Notes: generated from the sequence alone by a model not told the origin. Positions 22,929 through 35,600 are shown, counted from the stretch's first letter. The stretch is DNA of 64,000 nt from Hyaloperonospora brassicae (GCA_947650285.1 CANTFL010001032.1:1-64000), one strand, 5' to 3'. A program made the numbers and translations.

Positions 22929-25088
22929 TTACCACATAAATCGTGCAGTCGAGCCATCGACCCAGTCATATGGGCAGTACAGAAACACGTACAGCGTCAG
23001 CGCATTGACCATCATGTACGCGACAATAGCTGTCCACAAATGGGACGCAGCTTGCTACAATGACAGCACATACATACACTTTTTGCGTGAGAAAAAAACA
23101 AACAATCGACACGAGTGTGAACAAGTAAACGTGTCGCGTACGTTGCCAGTGTTCAAGTGGAAGATCAGGAAGGGGACGCAAAAGTACCGCGGCCTGATGC
23201 AGCACATGTGAGGCACAAATCGAATTTGTACGGCACAGTCAGCAGAACGTACTCGACAAGCGGCGATGGAACGAGGACCAAACACGTCGCGAGCACAAAG
23301 ACGAGCGTCCACAGTGGCGAGCGTCGCCGCTCTGTCAGTCACAAAACAGGGTGTCGGAAGTTACCATTCCATGCCAGCACATAACAAGCAGCCAAAGAAT
23401 GAAGCCGTACCTAGCTCCTTCCGGCAGCGCCATCCCAAATAGACGTACAACGGTGCAGGTACAAACTTGGCCATGTCGTGCTTGAGAAAGAACTTCCGCC
23501 AGATGTAGAAAGTATAGTGCCTATTGTCTGCCAGCATGAACTTGTGCACGGGGCTGAAGCAGAAAATGATTCCGACAGTCGCTGCAATCAGGAAGCTAAT
23601 GAACAGGAACCCTCGCACAGAGCTGCCGTTTCTGCGTACTGATGCAGCAAACGCTCGCACGTAAGTGGGTGCAACGAGACTGAGTCCGAAACCAGAGGCT
23701 GCGACGATAAGGAAGTACAGCACTTGGGCGCCGTGGAATGTCACTTCGTGACTAGATTTGTCTCCTACAACATGGCAAACAGCTGCTTCGTTAGCATCCC
23801 TGTAGCAGTCAATGAGCGAATGGTCACGCTTACCTACAACAATGCCGCCGTTCATCAACAGAAAGACGACAAAACCCGCCACGATTACGACGAATGGCCA
23901 GACAATAAGAAGAATGGACGGGAGATTCGATACAACGACGCGAATGAAGTTCATAACGATCTTCGGAAAGCTTCGTTCGTCCCATCACACAAGAAGACAA
24001 GGTGCGTACGATTAGTACGCGCATCGGACAGTGTTCGGTCGATCTCGTAGCCTACCTGTGTGTAGCAGTTAAGTGAGTACCGGCACTTGACTCTGTCTTC
24101 GATAACCTGACATAGCATCAACAACTCAGCATCGCACAAGCACACTCTATACAGCAGCATGACACAAGTGCCTCACCCGTAGATAAACGTTGAGTGAGCA
24201 AGCTCTGCATATCGAACGACGACCGTGCCAGCCACAAACCCAACCCAAACAATATTCGTCTGGCGGAAGAGGACTGCGACTGCACCACTCTGTATCCATC
24301 CGACATCACAAGCCCACGGGTCAAATACACCTGGTAATGCAGCAGCACAAGCACTCACACGATTGCTTACTGTAGCACTGAGCACGAAAAAGCTGCCTCC
24401 TCCCGATGGGTTCTGCGCCAAGTCCACTCTCTCCGCGAGCCACGCCGTCAAGAGCACAAAAAACGTGGCCCCACTGTCTGTGTAGAAGAGGAACGAAAAG
24501 AAAAACAGCGGCGGGAAAGCTGCAACACGCACGGCGTGCAGGAGACCATTGTGGTCGTGCGGAGATACGTGACGCCTCAGCAGCACGCACAGCACCACGT
24601 TGCCCAGTGCAAACACCACGTTCAGACTACGCAGCATCGACACGGAGCAGTAGAAGGCGCCTCCGTTCATCCAGGAAAGCGCTCTTGTGCACAGCGTCGA
24701 GACCAAGTACAGACCTGGGAACGTCGTGAGCTTCGGGTCCCACTCGTCTAGAGAGCAGCGTGACGGTCAGTGCTGAAAGACTCGGAATGATTGCAATGTG
24801 GCCGGCACTTGTACGTGTACGCACGAAAGCGGTCTTGGCAGTAGTGCTGAGCTTGAGGGATGTGGAAGATCTCGTCCTGTTGGCATATAGACATATTGAC
24901 ATATCTCATTCGTGAGTGACGTGGGGGTACTGGGTGCAATGTCGAGTCGAGAAAAGCGAGAGACGGACCATGTAGGGATCGGGAACGATCTGGTTCACTG
25001 TTGCGAGCAGCCATGAGTATAGCACCGCTAGGACTGCGAGCACGGGCACGACAGAGGAGAGCGCACAAGGCGTGGACGGCACCGCCAT
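22929..25088 (-). CDS. ALG10: ALG10, dolichyl-P-Glc alpha-1,2-glucosyltransferase
   Basis: Nine exons (25088–24969, 24876–24825, 24747–24371, 24289–24177, 23970–23834, 23764–23411, 23331–23253, 23193–23142, 23054–22929) join with consistent phases to 469 residues, close to the human length. ALG10 adds the third and last glucose to the lipid-linked oligosaccharide Glc2Man9GlcNAc2 in the ER lumen before transfer to protein. Family hallmarks in order: VPDPYM|DEIFHIPQAQ at the first loop, EWDPKLTTFPGLYLVS, the RQTNIVWV helix, NGGIVVG|DKSSHE, LADNRHYTFYIWRKFF, and the terminal RFMW. About 12 membrane helices are predicted by eye. The first donor (ATG|GTCCGT) and the GAAG|CTTT acceptor of exon 5 are weak but are the only ones that keep phase and the conserved residues. 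Confidence 0.93.
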
Positions 25089-25984
25089 GCAGAGGAGTGA
25101 CAAGTACTGAAGTGTGTGTTTGTGTGTGGGTAACTTAGTTGAGACAAAGTCGGATGTGGGTACTGTCAAAATTGATTCGCCACAAAGCTAACGGTCGTCG
25201 TAGGCTCATGGTGACACCTAAGGTTCGATCAATGCAGCTTTGCGTTTTTGACAGAAAACAAAAAGTATGGTTTGCCAAATATCTAGCTAGACTCGTGATA
25301 ATTGGACCCAGATGGCGGGGAGGTCAGGGGCCGCGGAAACTGACCTGGTTTTAAGGACGACTGCTGTGGATACCTGGTTTTAAGGACGACTGCTGTGGAT
25401 CAATGCAGCTTTGCGTTTTTGACAGAAAACAAAAAGTATGGTTTGCCAAATATCTAGCTAGACTCGTGATAATTGGACCCAGATGGCGGGGAGGTCAGGG
25501 GCCGCGGAAACTGACCTGGTTTTAAGGACGACTGCTGTGGATAGCAGCAGTGAGCAACGATTTATCCTCCTGCTGTCACATCAGACGATGCTCTGAGAAA
25601 GACTTTTGCAGTCGATGAGAAGTGTCATTTCCGTTACGGTCACTCGTTCTCAGCGCAATGTCGCGAGACGAAACCGCGTGCGTAGTTCAGCTGACACGTT
25701 ATACTCCATTCGTGACCGAAAACACACTGACGCCTTCTTCTCTTTTTCTTCTGTTTCTCCAGTACTGCAACACGTGACTTACTCGACCGCTGTCACGTAT
25801 GGAACGCAACAATAACGGAACGAAAGCATCTCATGTCCCGCCACGTCCGGCACAAAACCCTTTTCGCAAAAGTCGTCACGCAGGTTTGTTTACGCCGGGC
25901 AGAAATAACCCATTGTCACTACAAATAACCTCACGACCTGCTCTCTGAACCCGACGTCTGGATCGAAGGTCTCTCATACGGTAA
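25089..25984. other. Divergent intergenic region with a recent duplication
   Basis: The 896 bp between the ATGs of ALG10 (-) and the Tudor-like gene (+). It must hold both promoters. The centre is occupied by a 171-bp near-perfect duplication. The remaining open frames have no family resemblance. Confidence 0.5.
25227..25542. repeat. 171-bp near-perfect direct duplication with a nested 29-bp duplication
   Basis: The segment starting GATCAATGCAGCTTTGCG at 25227 recurs at 25398 and appears identical over about 144 bases. Between the copies sits an extra 29-bp copy of the unit's own end (CCTGGTTTTAAGGACGACTG…), so the end of the unit occurs three times. Identity suggests very recent origin, or an assembly artefact. 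Confidence 0.9.
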
Positions 25985-28603
25985 ATGGCGGGCCGTCCAG
26001 TCGTCACCGACGCGTTGGCGTCCTCGAGCGCGGCGTCCACTGCGACCTCTTCGTCCAGCAGCGGCTTCTCATCTGCGCCCATCAATCCCGTGGTCGTGAG
26101 CAGCCACAACCACCGCCGGCGCGTACAGAGCAGCAGCTGGTTCCCTAGCGACGTGCCGACTCAGAAACCCGCTACGGCCGACGACGTGTCGAATCAGAAG
26201 AACGCCACGACGGACAACGTGTTGACTCAGACCAGCGGCACAGACCAGCGGCGGACTCAGACCCACGTCGTCACACGTGACACGCAACGGCCAATCGATG
26301 CGGCGCGTGAGTCGCGGACTCAGACCCACGTCGTCTCAGGCGACGCGCCGACTCAGACGACCGGTACCACTGGCGACTACGCATTGAACAGCTATACCCC
26401 TTTACGTACAACTGCAACTACTGCAACTACTACCAGGACGAAGGACCGGCCGTTTCGAGCGGCGTCGCTCGGCAGCGCCTCGTGCTCTTCGGGCACCGCC
26501 AACAACGACGAGGGCGTGAGCGGCGACGACAACGACAACAACAACAACGACGACCACACGAGACCGCGACCGAGTCAGGCGCTGCCTTCGCTGTCGTTGG
26601 GCAGTGCGGCGCTATTGCAGCTGAGACACCACCGACACGGCAGGGAGTTCATTGCCTCGTCGTCCCCATTCAGTCGGGCTCCGAGACACACGAGAACGTC
26701 TACGCCGGCCACGAACGCAACGGGACAAGCTCAGGGACAAGGCACAAGCGGTATCGCTGGAACGAGGTCGAGGTCGCATCCGTGCCAAGAGGAAGGCAGC
26801 GCTTTGGTCGCTCCGGATGCAGACGGCATCGAGCACGACCGTGACAGGGCGCACAAAGACGTGGAGGAGAAAGACTTGTCGGCGCCATCGTTGCCCACGG
26901 ACAAGCAGCAGGTCCGCATCTTGTTCCATGGACGAGCGATTCTGGCTCAAGACTTGATTGGCCTTCGTGTGGCCAAGACGTTTGCCGGCGCCGGACGCTT
27001 TCTGGGGCAAGTGGTCAAGTTTGACAAGCGCACGGCGTTGTATACAGTGGTGTACGATGACGGGGACGCAGAGGACCTGACGGTCGACCAGACGCTGCAG
27101 ATCTTGACTCAAGACGAGATCGAGCGCGCAGATCCCGCACAGCTACCGCTGGACATCTCTCTGCTGGGTAAGAAGAGCGACGAGGCAGTGTCGCCGGCCA
27201 GCCCGGACTTTGTGGCACCGCCTGCACCTGCTTCGCGGCAAAGCAGTGCTCCACAACGCCGCGTGGTTCTTCAGATCAGTGAGCGCGAGACGCGATTCGT
27301 GATGAGTTTGTTTGAGAACCACGCGCTTCCTGTTTTACTTCGACGTGCGTGGCGTATGCAGGCGAACGAGTCGGGAATGGGAACGTGCTTTATCTCTCCA
27401 AGCGGAGAGATGCTGCCATCGGCGCTAGACGTTGTGGGATACATCGCGAAGGATGACGAGCTACTGGCATCGTGCTTCCCAGCGAACGTGCACTCTGCTA
27501 TCCTGTCGCTGCTTCCACGTGAAGCTGCAGTGAGCTCTGCACCGATTGCCGATTCTGGTAGTACTCACCGAACAAGCACCGCCGACAGCGCGTCACGAAA
27601 GCGCACAGCCGCCGAGTCGTCAAGCGCCGAGCAAGTGGATGACAAGAGGACACGACAAGTACGCGAGGAAGCTCGAGGAGGAACTGCGTTTGCCATGTGC
27701 GCAGGAACGGCCCGAAGCAGTGATACGGCACTGTCTCGGCGACATAACGATTCGGATTACCGAGTTGCCTGCCATGTCTCTGCTTACCGTGAGCAAGGCA
27801 TGGGCGGACGCATTCGGACACCAGGCAGTCTGATCGTTGGGAACGGAAGCAACAGCACCAGTGAGGCTCGTACCCAAGCTTCCCCTGTGCTGCGAGGATA
27901 CCGCAGGACTGCTGGCCGTGGTCCAATGCTCGAGAATCCGTTTGTGTCGAGATGGCCAGAAGCTGGAGCGGCCCACGATCGTGTCCAACCTGCCGAGTAT
28001 GGCCACCGAGTTGACAACACGCTCGGGCGGCGCGAACGGGGCGACGTCTTTGCGCTGGATCACCACGTGGAAGCGCAGTCGCGTGACTACACACGTAGCG
28101 AGGAGCGCAGTCGCGTGCATCGATTGAATGCGCGAGATCCAGCGTATGGTGAAGGCACTGGAGTTGGTGGTGCTGCTGCATCGGGTCGATATGCGGGCTT
28201 CTATCGGGACTTGACGGCGTCTTCACGTGGCAGTCAAGTGGATACAAAGACGAATGGTCTTGCACGCCTGCAGCTGTCTGCTCTGCGCACAAGGTCTAGC
28301 GACTATAGTCGTGCTTCTCCTGCGGACCGAGCTCCACGTGGAACAGCCAGCTTCATTTTTCCAGCCGACACATTTGGCGGTGCTGGTGGTGGTGGTGCAT
28401 CGTTCTCAATGCTGGGCATCGATCGCAACTCGAATGCGCGACAGAAGAACGCTCATGGTGGAGATCCATATGCCCGCTCGTTGCAGCAGAGTGAAGCCCA
28501 GCATTCGTATATGCAGCACCAGTCTATCCAGCATCACGATCAACAAGGCGGTGAAAGTAGCCACACATCCGCAGGCATTGCTTGTGATGGTGCAAACAAC
28601 TAA
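25985..28603 (+). CDS. Large disordered protein with a Tudor-like (PTM/DIR17-type) domain
   Basis: A single open frame of 872 codons. The first about 300 residues are low-complexity (Ser, Thr, Asn, Asp, Gln), with loosely repeated RTQTHVV blocks near 90 and 111. Residues about 325–378 (LIGLRVAKTF…GQVVKFDKRT…YTVVYDDGDAEDL) match the Tudor-like fold found in plant PTM/DIR17 proteins and in many oomycete chromatin-associated proteins; it may read histone or DNA marks. A second ordered stretch follows at about 435–515 (LLRRAWRMQ, DVVGYIAKDD). The C-terminal 300 residues are again disordered, rich in Arg, Ser, Gly and His, with a poly-Gly patch. Nuclear action is inferred from the domain only. In the region 27640–28127 a second frame is also largely open (see findings), so an undetected splice or frame change is possible there. 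Start is the first ATG. Confidence 0.75.
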   Translation: MAGRPVVTDALASSSAASTATSSSSSGFSSAPINPVVVSSHNHRRRVQSSSWFPSDVPTQKPATADDVSNQKNATTDNVLTQTSGTDQRRTQTHVVTRDTQRPIDAARESRTQTHVVSGDAPTQTTGTTGDYALNSYTPLRTTATTATTTRTKDRPFRAASLGSASCSSGTANNDEGVSGDDNDNNNNDDHTRPRPSQALPSLSLGSAALLQLRHHRHGREFIASSSPFSRAPRHTRTSTPATNATGQAQGQGTSGIAGTRSRSHPCQEEGSALVAPDADGIEHDRDRAHKDVEEKDLSAPSLPTDKQQVRILFHGRAILAQDLIGLRVAKTFAGAGRFLGQVVKFDKRTALYTVVYDDGDAEDLTVDQTLQILTQDEIERADPAQLPLDISLLGKKSDEAVSPASPDFVAPPAPASRQSSAPQRRVVLQISERETRFVMSLFENHALPVLLRRAWRMQANESGMGTCFISPSGEMLPSALDVVGYIAKDDELLASCFPANVHSAILSLLPREAAVSSAPIADSGSTHRTSTADSASRKRTAAESSSAEQVDDKRTRQVREEARGGTAFAMCAGTARSSDTALSRRHNDSDYRVACHVSAYREQGMGGRIRTPGSLIVGNGSNSTSEARTQASPVLRGYRRTAGRGPMLENPFVSRWPEAGAAHDRVQPAEYGHRVDNTLGRRERGDVFALDHHVEAQSRDYTRSEERSRVHRLNARDPAYGEGTGVGGAAASGRYAGFYRDLTASSRGSQVDTKTNGLARLQLSALRTRSSDYSRASPADRAPRGTASFIFPADTFGGAGGGGASFSMLGIDRNSNARQKNAHGGDPYARSLQQSEAQHSYMQHQSIQHHDQQGGESSHTSAGIACDGANN

Positions 28604-30113
28604 GCGCTTTGGTTCCGAGGAACACGGCCAACGCTTTTGATCAATTGATCTGGTGTCGATGGGATGTCGACAAATGCACCAGAGATGTCGAACAAGTGCT
28701 GTGCGTTGTGGTCATGTCCTGCGAATCGACGTTTGGTCCGTGTTGCCACTACTTTGCACGGAATTGAACGCCGTTGAACGTGTCGCTGTGGCATCACATA
28801 TCTGCTGGCGATGGACAGCGACCGTCTCGATTGTCGATCTTCCACTTGCACAGCACAACCTCAAGCTCCGTACTTGACGAGCTGGTCACGTCGTGACGAG
28901 CAACAGAACTGCCGGTCTATTGCATCGCATTTTGCAGTCAAAGAGGAGCGTCGGTGTGGGCCAACAGATGATTTTGCAGTCAACCAGCACCTGCCACGTT
29001 TTGCATTGGCGCTGTAATTTGACTACAATTGCTGCTGTTGTCATGTGATGGTGGAGCTCTGGAGGTTGAAAAAGTGTTGTTGCAAGCGATTGTTGACACT
29101 GGCGCGTGTTCAAGCAGGAGCTCGAGACTGATAATGTGGCCCAAGCACGCAAACTGCTCGCCTCATGTGACGCTTGGTGGGCTTTCACATCCTACGAACG
29201 TTGCGGCATTTAGCAACCAGCGCAAAGATGTTCCGCGATGCTTGGGGTGGTGACGGACGGTCGCCGACAGTAACAATAACTCTCGACACCAAGAGACGAG
29301 GACTGTTTGTTACGCATGTGGCCGCTTGGTATGGACGCTGTACTGGAAAGCGACAAATGCTGTGGCAGACTGCATCAATTAACTTGCTTTATTTCCTTAC
29401 AGACTGCTCGGATAGGCCGATAGAATGTATGCAATGTCTGGTGGATGAATCCGCTTGCAGTCACTACACCGTCTGATGATCGACGAGTCAAGTGCGTGGT
29501 CATCGTTCCACCCCGTGACTTGGATTCAATTGCCGGTCGCATGTTCGTCACTAGTGGCCGAGACTTGTGGGCTTGTCCATCTTGTGGCCACGCAGCTAGA
29601 AACAAAACGATGTCAAGGCGTCTCGATCGAGTGTCTACCCCAAGTTTTGCCTTCAAGCTGTCGTCCAGCAGATGCCGATGAACATTTTGCCTGTTCCTTG
29701 CATGGTATCGAGGTAATGGTCAGTCAAGCGTGCAGTTGCGCTGTTGTGGCTGTGCTTTACTCCCCGACATTTCCACCGTGATCAGTCGGAGTATCCATGT
29801 TGCAACTTCTACCCAATGCACTGCTGAGAAGGACGCGATGAAAAAGGAATCTCCAGACGAGCATCACGCGTTCCATACGACGGGAACCACAGCACACGCG
29901 CGTGACCGAAATGGACAAAAGCAAATGTTGGCAACGCAACCAGACGGCGATACTGAAGACAGCTAGTTGGTTCTCATTGTGACGTCAGCTTGCCATTGCT
30001 CGATGTCACGACATCGAGCAAGGCTTGTACCGATCTCTTGCAGACACGCGATCCGCCATTTGTGCTCAACAAGAATGACGAACGCTCCACTACGATCGGC
30101 AGTTTACGTCCGT
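28604..30113. other. 1.5 kb without a supported gene
   Basis: Several plus-strand frames between 29.0 and 29.8 kb have protein-like pieces in alternating phases, but none belongs to a family I recognise and no splice chain could be built. It may be a decayed or unrecognised gene downstream of the Tudor-like gene. Confidence 0.4.
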
Positions 30114-31098
30114 CTAGGAAGCAATGCGCTCGAGACGCAGACACCAGTTCGATCGACTGTACTCGGTCGATATCAGCCGAAGACCCGGCACCTGTTCGAC
30201 CAGCGCTTCGAGCTCACCACTACGATACAAATGGCAGTATCGCTTGTACACCACCCAGCGCTTCTCGTGATCAATCTGCCCATGCGATGCAGTTGCACCA
30301 CTGTCTTCCTCGTCCTTTGCATACTTCTGCTGCAGCTTCCACTCCACCATGACGTCCTGTTGGTCAAAGCGGCGCTTCGAGTTCTCGTCCTGCTCAAATG
30401 CCCACGCGACAATCAGTACGTGGCCGCCGACTCGCACGATGCGGGCCAGTTCACTAGAAACAACACAAAAGCACTCCCGTGTAAGTCGAGACGCCTTCCA
30501 CTCGTTCTTCCAACTGCATCGCGTTGCTGCGACTACCTGATCAGAGCCACGCGACGCGCTCGTGTGGATATGTGGTGCAGCACAGCAATGGAAATTGCTG
30601 CATCAAAGACTCTGGTCCGAAACGGTACTTGCAGCGCGTCACTCGCCACCAAATTGCTGCATGACAGTCCACCCACAGTCTCGAGATCAGTACAGCACTG
30701 CAAAGAGCTATTGTTGCAGTTTTGTATACAACTACTACTGCCAACCTGTCGCTCGTAGCTCCGACTCGCATCAATGGGATACTGCGGTCGGCGCCAATGA
30801 CACACAGCGAGGGGTTCACGTGCAGGTACTTGCCGTTCCCACAGCCGACATCCGCCACGAGGGCACGCGGGTCCAACTTCGCCAGGAACGCAGTCACTTG
30901 AGGCCACGGGTGGTGTCGCGTGTGGCTAAAGTGCGGGGCAATGAGGTCGTACACTTTGTGCACGTGCTCCCGCTCGAGGGCCGTCGCAGTTAACAACGAC
31001 GACGTCGCGCATGGCGTCACGTCGGCCATGGATTTGGAAATGGCTTCACTTGGTCCGATCAGGTCCTTTCTTTGCTCCTCGAGACAACGTGACGACAC
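30114..31098 (-). CDS. TRM9: tRNA wobble-uridine methyltransferase, TRM9/ALKBH8-methyltransferase type
   Basis: Three exons (31098–30746, 30656–30537, 30453–30114) give 270 residues; a second ATG at 31029 would give 247 and starts closer to the conserved domain. The SAM-binding motif I is VADVGCGNGKYL (about 81–92), preceded by YDLIAPHFSHTRHHPWP and followed by GADRS, SDALQVPFR and ISIAVLHHISTRARR, all diagnostic of TRM9 and the ALKBH8 methyltransferase domain. These enzymes methylate 5-carboxymethyluridine at tRNA position 34, together with the small zinc protein TRM112. There is no AlkB or RRM domain, so this is the stand-alone TRM9 form. The C-terminal half is charged and ends with a substrate-binding LRLISTEYSRSNW segment. 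The intron 1 donor is GTTGGC, which is unusual but keeps phase and the conserved alignment. Confidence 0.9.
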
Positions 31099-32648
31099 GA
31101 AACTGGCTCTATTGCGTGGGTGTTTGCTCTTCGCTTGACGACTGCACGAACGAGCGACTGCACCTTATGGGGACACCACCACGTCGGCTCGAAGCGGACG
31201 GCCTAACGTCCGATGATAGATGGAAACTTGACCACTATATCGGTGCTGTGATAGCTCCGCCACGTGTATGACAGCGATTTCCCTTGTTGATGGTATGTGC
31301 TGCGAAAGCGTACAACAGCGTCAGAGGTCAGTGGTCGTGTCAATGCAAGAAGCGGTCAACCCAATGTTTGTCTCCTACAATGATGTGAGCAGTTCTGTAA
31401 GAGTTGCGCCGCTCTTTGATCCTCTTCTCGATAGCTCTGCTCGCTTCTCGGGAAGACGTCGAGAGCAGACTCGGCAACGTACGACATGCCGCACCACGTC
31501 CGCTTCTACGAACTCGTATCTTGTCACAGCACAAACGATTTCTTTCGAGTGATTCGCATCAGTACAATTCTGCTGATAAGCAGTGTACCGTCACTACTGC
31601 TTCGATATGGAGCATCCTCCTGCGACGCACCGACAATGCTGCGAGATCGATCGAGATCGTTGCGATCTCAGTCCGTCTTGGCTGAGCTGATCGCCATCGC
31701 CGACTTCATCTCACGTCATGTCGTCAGATTTGTATTGTTTGTCGAGACTGGAAGAGGCAGTGTGACCATACCCGTCTTCGAGCACATTTGACCGATACAC
31801 TCAATGCCTATCGTTTGTGTGCACGCTCAGTCTGTAATTTGGCTGAGCAGAGAAGCGAAGTGGTGTGCAAACACTTGTGCACTCGACATGAGGTCCGCGT
31901 ATAGCGGTTCTTCATATTACATCGCGCTCGCGTATCAATTCGTATGGACAAACTGTCACGTTTCGTATGCAATCGTGTCGATTCTCGACAAGTGCTGCCT
32001 ATCAATTGCCTATGCGTAGAGACTCTACAACTACTTAGGCCTCCGCAAAGTCAATGGGTCACGTCGATCGCCAATACGGCAAAAGTTGTCGTTATCTGTG
32101 ATCGATGTCGTTGTTGCTGTGCAAAGAACGTCCGCGCACGAGTTTCCTGCATCGAGTCGAAGACGCACGAGCTCAACAACAGGTCCTTCACGTCGCTTTT
32201 CGGCTGTTACTATTTCCGTCCTCAAGCAGAGACGAACCACAGACTGACTTCTACGACGGTTGCAGCACGGTCGGCCCTACCCCTGGTTTCCGCTGCCTCC
32301 AAGACGCCCCTGTCCCATCCCGCGAGTGTTCACCACGCGGTCCATGTCACTCTTTCGTCCATCACCGTGACCTCATCTCTTCCACACGTTTCTTTTCTAT
32401 ACATAGAGCGCCCCTACCCCTGGTAGTCAGACCGCCCGACTCCGCGCGGCTTCGACCACTTGACACCGGAGCGACAGTTTCGCGTCCCCCCGTGACGTCA
32501 AGCAAGCAGACGACGCTCTTCTTCGCCGTCCCCGCAGTCACGTCGCCGTCCCCGCCGCCGCAGCAGTCACCCCCGCAGTCGCACTCTCACGACCAGCAGC
32601 ACGATCAGCAGCAGCAGCACCCGTCGCCGCTGCAGCGCGTTTCCCTCC
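31099..32648. other. Divergent intergenic region upstream of the receptor–PIP kinase
   Basis: About 1.55 kb between the TRM9-type start (-) and the PIP-kinase start (+). No gene could be supported. A 93-residue plus frame at 31404–31685 begins with a hydrophobic leader but lacks an RxLR or other effector motif. Pyrimidine-rich DNA at 32330–32650, just before the ATG, probably forms the promoter and 5' leader of the PIP kinase. Confidence 0.45.
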
Positions 32649-35600
32649 GTGCCGGTGCTCCAGTCGCCCCGCGCCATCATGTCGGACGAGCGCGCGCGCG
32701 CGCCCGCGTCCACCCCTAGCCGCCCGCGCCCGCCCCAACCCCAGCCCCACCATCACGGCAACCCGCCCCCGCAACGCGCGTTCCCCTACCCGCAGCCCTA
32801 CCCCGCGGCCTCGACGCCGTCGTCGTCCAGTGCAGCCGACAGGGGACCACCGCCGCCGCTGCACGAGCCCGACGAGCCGCACTTTGACCGCCGCGTCGTG
32901 GGCCTCACGACGCTGCACACGTGCGTGCAGTCCACGACGCGGTGGTTCCAGCTCGTGATGTTCGCGGCCTTTGTCACGGCGCTCGTGCTGGCCATGGGCA
33001 GCACGTACGACAACCTCAGCCCCGGGCTCATCTGGGGCGGCGTGCTCTCGATCTTCTCCGTCTTCTTCGTCATCCTCTCGTACGCGAGCGTGCCGAGCTA
33101 CCGGCAGCACCCGAACCCGCTCGTGTTCTGGCGCACGATCGCTGACGCTGTGTTTGTGCTGCAGCTCCTGGCGCAGCAGTTTGTCCGCTGCCTCTTCTTC
33201 GACTGCGTGCCGCTCTGCAGCAGCACCAACTTGCAGTGCGGGTGCAGCACTGCCCGCAGCGCGAGCTCTACGTGCGACCTCTTTGCTGGGCTCTTTGAGT
33301 TTACGCTCCTGGCGTCCGAGTGCTGGTTCTTCTGCATGACGGCCAACTTGCTCTTGAGCCTCACGAACCCCTTCACGGACTTTAAGCGCAACACGCGCAT
33401 GTTCCACCTCGGCTCGTGGCTCGTGCCGCTTGTGCTCGGGCTCTTGCTCATGAAGACGGACGACTGGTCGGGCTACTCGGACCTCGGCGTGTGCTGGACG
33501 AACGCGCTCAAGAACTTGGAGGCCGACAACATGACGGACTGCGCCGCGGGGTACACGGTCACGGACAACTTCTCCGAGAGCTACACGGCCGTGAACGCCA
33601 ACATCATTAGCTGGCTCTTCTTCTACATCTGGATGGGGCTCTTCATCATCTCGGGCATTGCCGTCTGGATCTGGGCGTGGAAGCGCCTGAGCGAAGGCAT
33701 GCCCGAGACGTACGCCGTGCGCGTGCAGAGCATCAATCGCGCCCGCTTCAACGTCTTTGCCGTGACGTTTTACTGGATCATTGTCGTCATTGTGTACATT
33801 AAGTTTCTGTCGCGGGACCGGTCGCAGCCGGACAAATCGAGCGAGCTCTTGAACTTCCTGATTGCCGGGAAAGGGTACCTCGACCTCGTGATTTGGTTTG
33901 CGCTGAACGACTTCCACGTCGCGCACTTTACGCACTGTCTGGGCGAGAACACGGGCGAGATCGACGTGGACCTGAACCCGCAGGTGAACGCGGCGTTGCG
34001 ACGGGAAGTGCTCTTTTACACCACGTCGGGGATCATCCAGGCGGTGCAGGCGGCTGAACGTCTCCCGGCGTCGCAGCGCATCCAGCACTTGGCGTTGTTG
34101 CCGCAGACCAAATCTGCGAGTGCGACAGGAGGGGCGGCATTTACGGCGGTTCCGGTCAGCGATAGTGGGAATGCGGCGCACCCGTCAGCAGCTTATGCAG
34201 CGTATCGTCAGCAACCGTCACTCGGTACTGAGCGCGATGGAACGAACGGCATTGCTGCTGCTTTTGACGAGAACATGCGCGTGGCCAAGAACTCACCTCG
34301 TACCAAGACGTTTCACGACTACGAACCCCATGCGTTCAAGAAGATTCGTGAACGCTTTGGCGTCAACAACGATTCGTACTTGCAAGCACTGTCGGCCACG
34401 GCAAAAGAGCGCCTGAGTGAAGGTGCCAGTGGAGCGTTTATGTTTTACTCGGCCGACGGGACGCTCATTGTGAAGAGCACAAGCAAGGAAGAGTGCTCGT
34501 TCCTTCGCAACATTGCACAGGACTATGCCGCGTATCTGTGCGCCAACCCTCGCTCCCTGCTACTGCGGTTCTACGGCTGCCATTGTCTCGAGTTGTACAG
34601 CAAACAGTTCTCGTTCGTCGTGATGGCGAATCTTTTCGATACCGACCAAGTGATCCACTCACGTTACGACATCAAGGGCTCATGGGTGAACCGACACGGC
34701 GACCTTCCGAAGCGTGGCAAAAAGGTGACATGCCGCCACTGCAACCGCAAGTACCTGTACCAAAACTCAGCGCCGGAAAATGCCAATTGCACGGTCCGTC
34801 TAGGCGGGCACGAGCCCAATGTTGTGCTGAAAGACTCGGATCTTACACAGAAACTAAACCTTGACCGTGACGTGGCGCTGGAGTTGTATCAGCAGCTCTG
34901 TGCAGACTCGCAGCTGCTGTGCTCGTTCGGCATTATGGACTATTCTCTGCTGATGGGCATCAACGAAGTTGAGTATGTGGTGGACGAGGGCGAGAACTCG
35001 GGCGAGGAAAGTGATGTTGCCAACACGACGCTTCAGTCCAGTATGCTTGGCACGATGCCTGGAAGTAGCCTACAGCGTTCTTCCGTCTACAACCCGTTTG
35101 CGGAGAATTCATTGATGGACTCTCGCAGTGGCGGTGCTCATAACTTGGCAAAATCCAAAGGACCATCTGCTGTGCGGTCTTCGTTGTCGAAAAGCCGGCG
35201 CCACGCCAGCGTCTCTTCAAACGTGGGGTCCCATCGTGGTCGACCAGCGCTCAACGACTCTATGGTGCCGCGCAAGGCGTCAAAGCCGCGTGAATACTCC
35301 AAGAACCGAAGCCGAAACGGGCGTACTGAGAGCAGTACGTCTTCGTCTGGCAGACGTCTTCCCCGATCCGGCATGCGCATGGCAAATACTGTCGTTGGTC
35401 CAGCTTACTACCATCTCGGAGTGATTGACATCCTGCAGACATGGACGCTTCAGAAGCGTATGGAGCGGCTCTTCAAGATTGCCTTTCGGGGCGTCGATGG
35501 CGACGGGCTGTCTGCGATCCCGCCGAAGTTGTACCAGGCGCGTTTCCAGCTCAAGATGGCTGACATTCTCGGCGTAGAAGACCTCGTGAGCGGTGACAGC

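Noticed and set aside
31404..31685. 93-aa ORF with an N-terminal hydrophobic leader as a possible RxLR effector
   Set aside because: No RxLR or dEER motif in the expected window after the leader, and the leader is short and interrupted by charged residues.
32538..34181. 547-aa minus-strand ORF rich in Arg/Glu/His
   Set aside because: Antisense shadow of the receptor–PIP-kinase gene; composition is that of a reversed GC3-rich gene and no domain is present.
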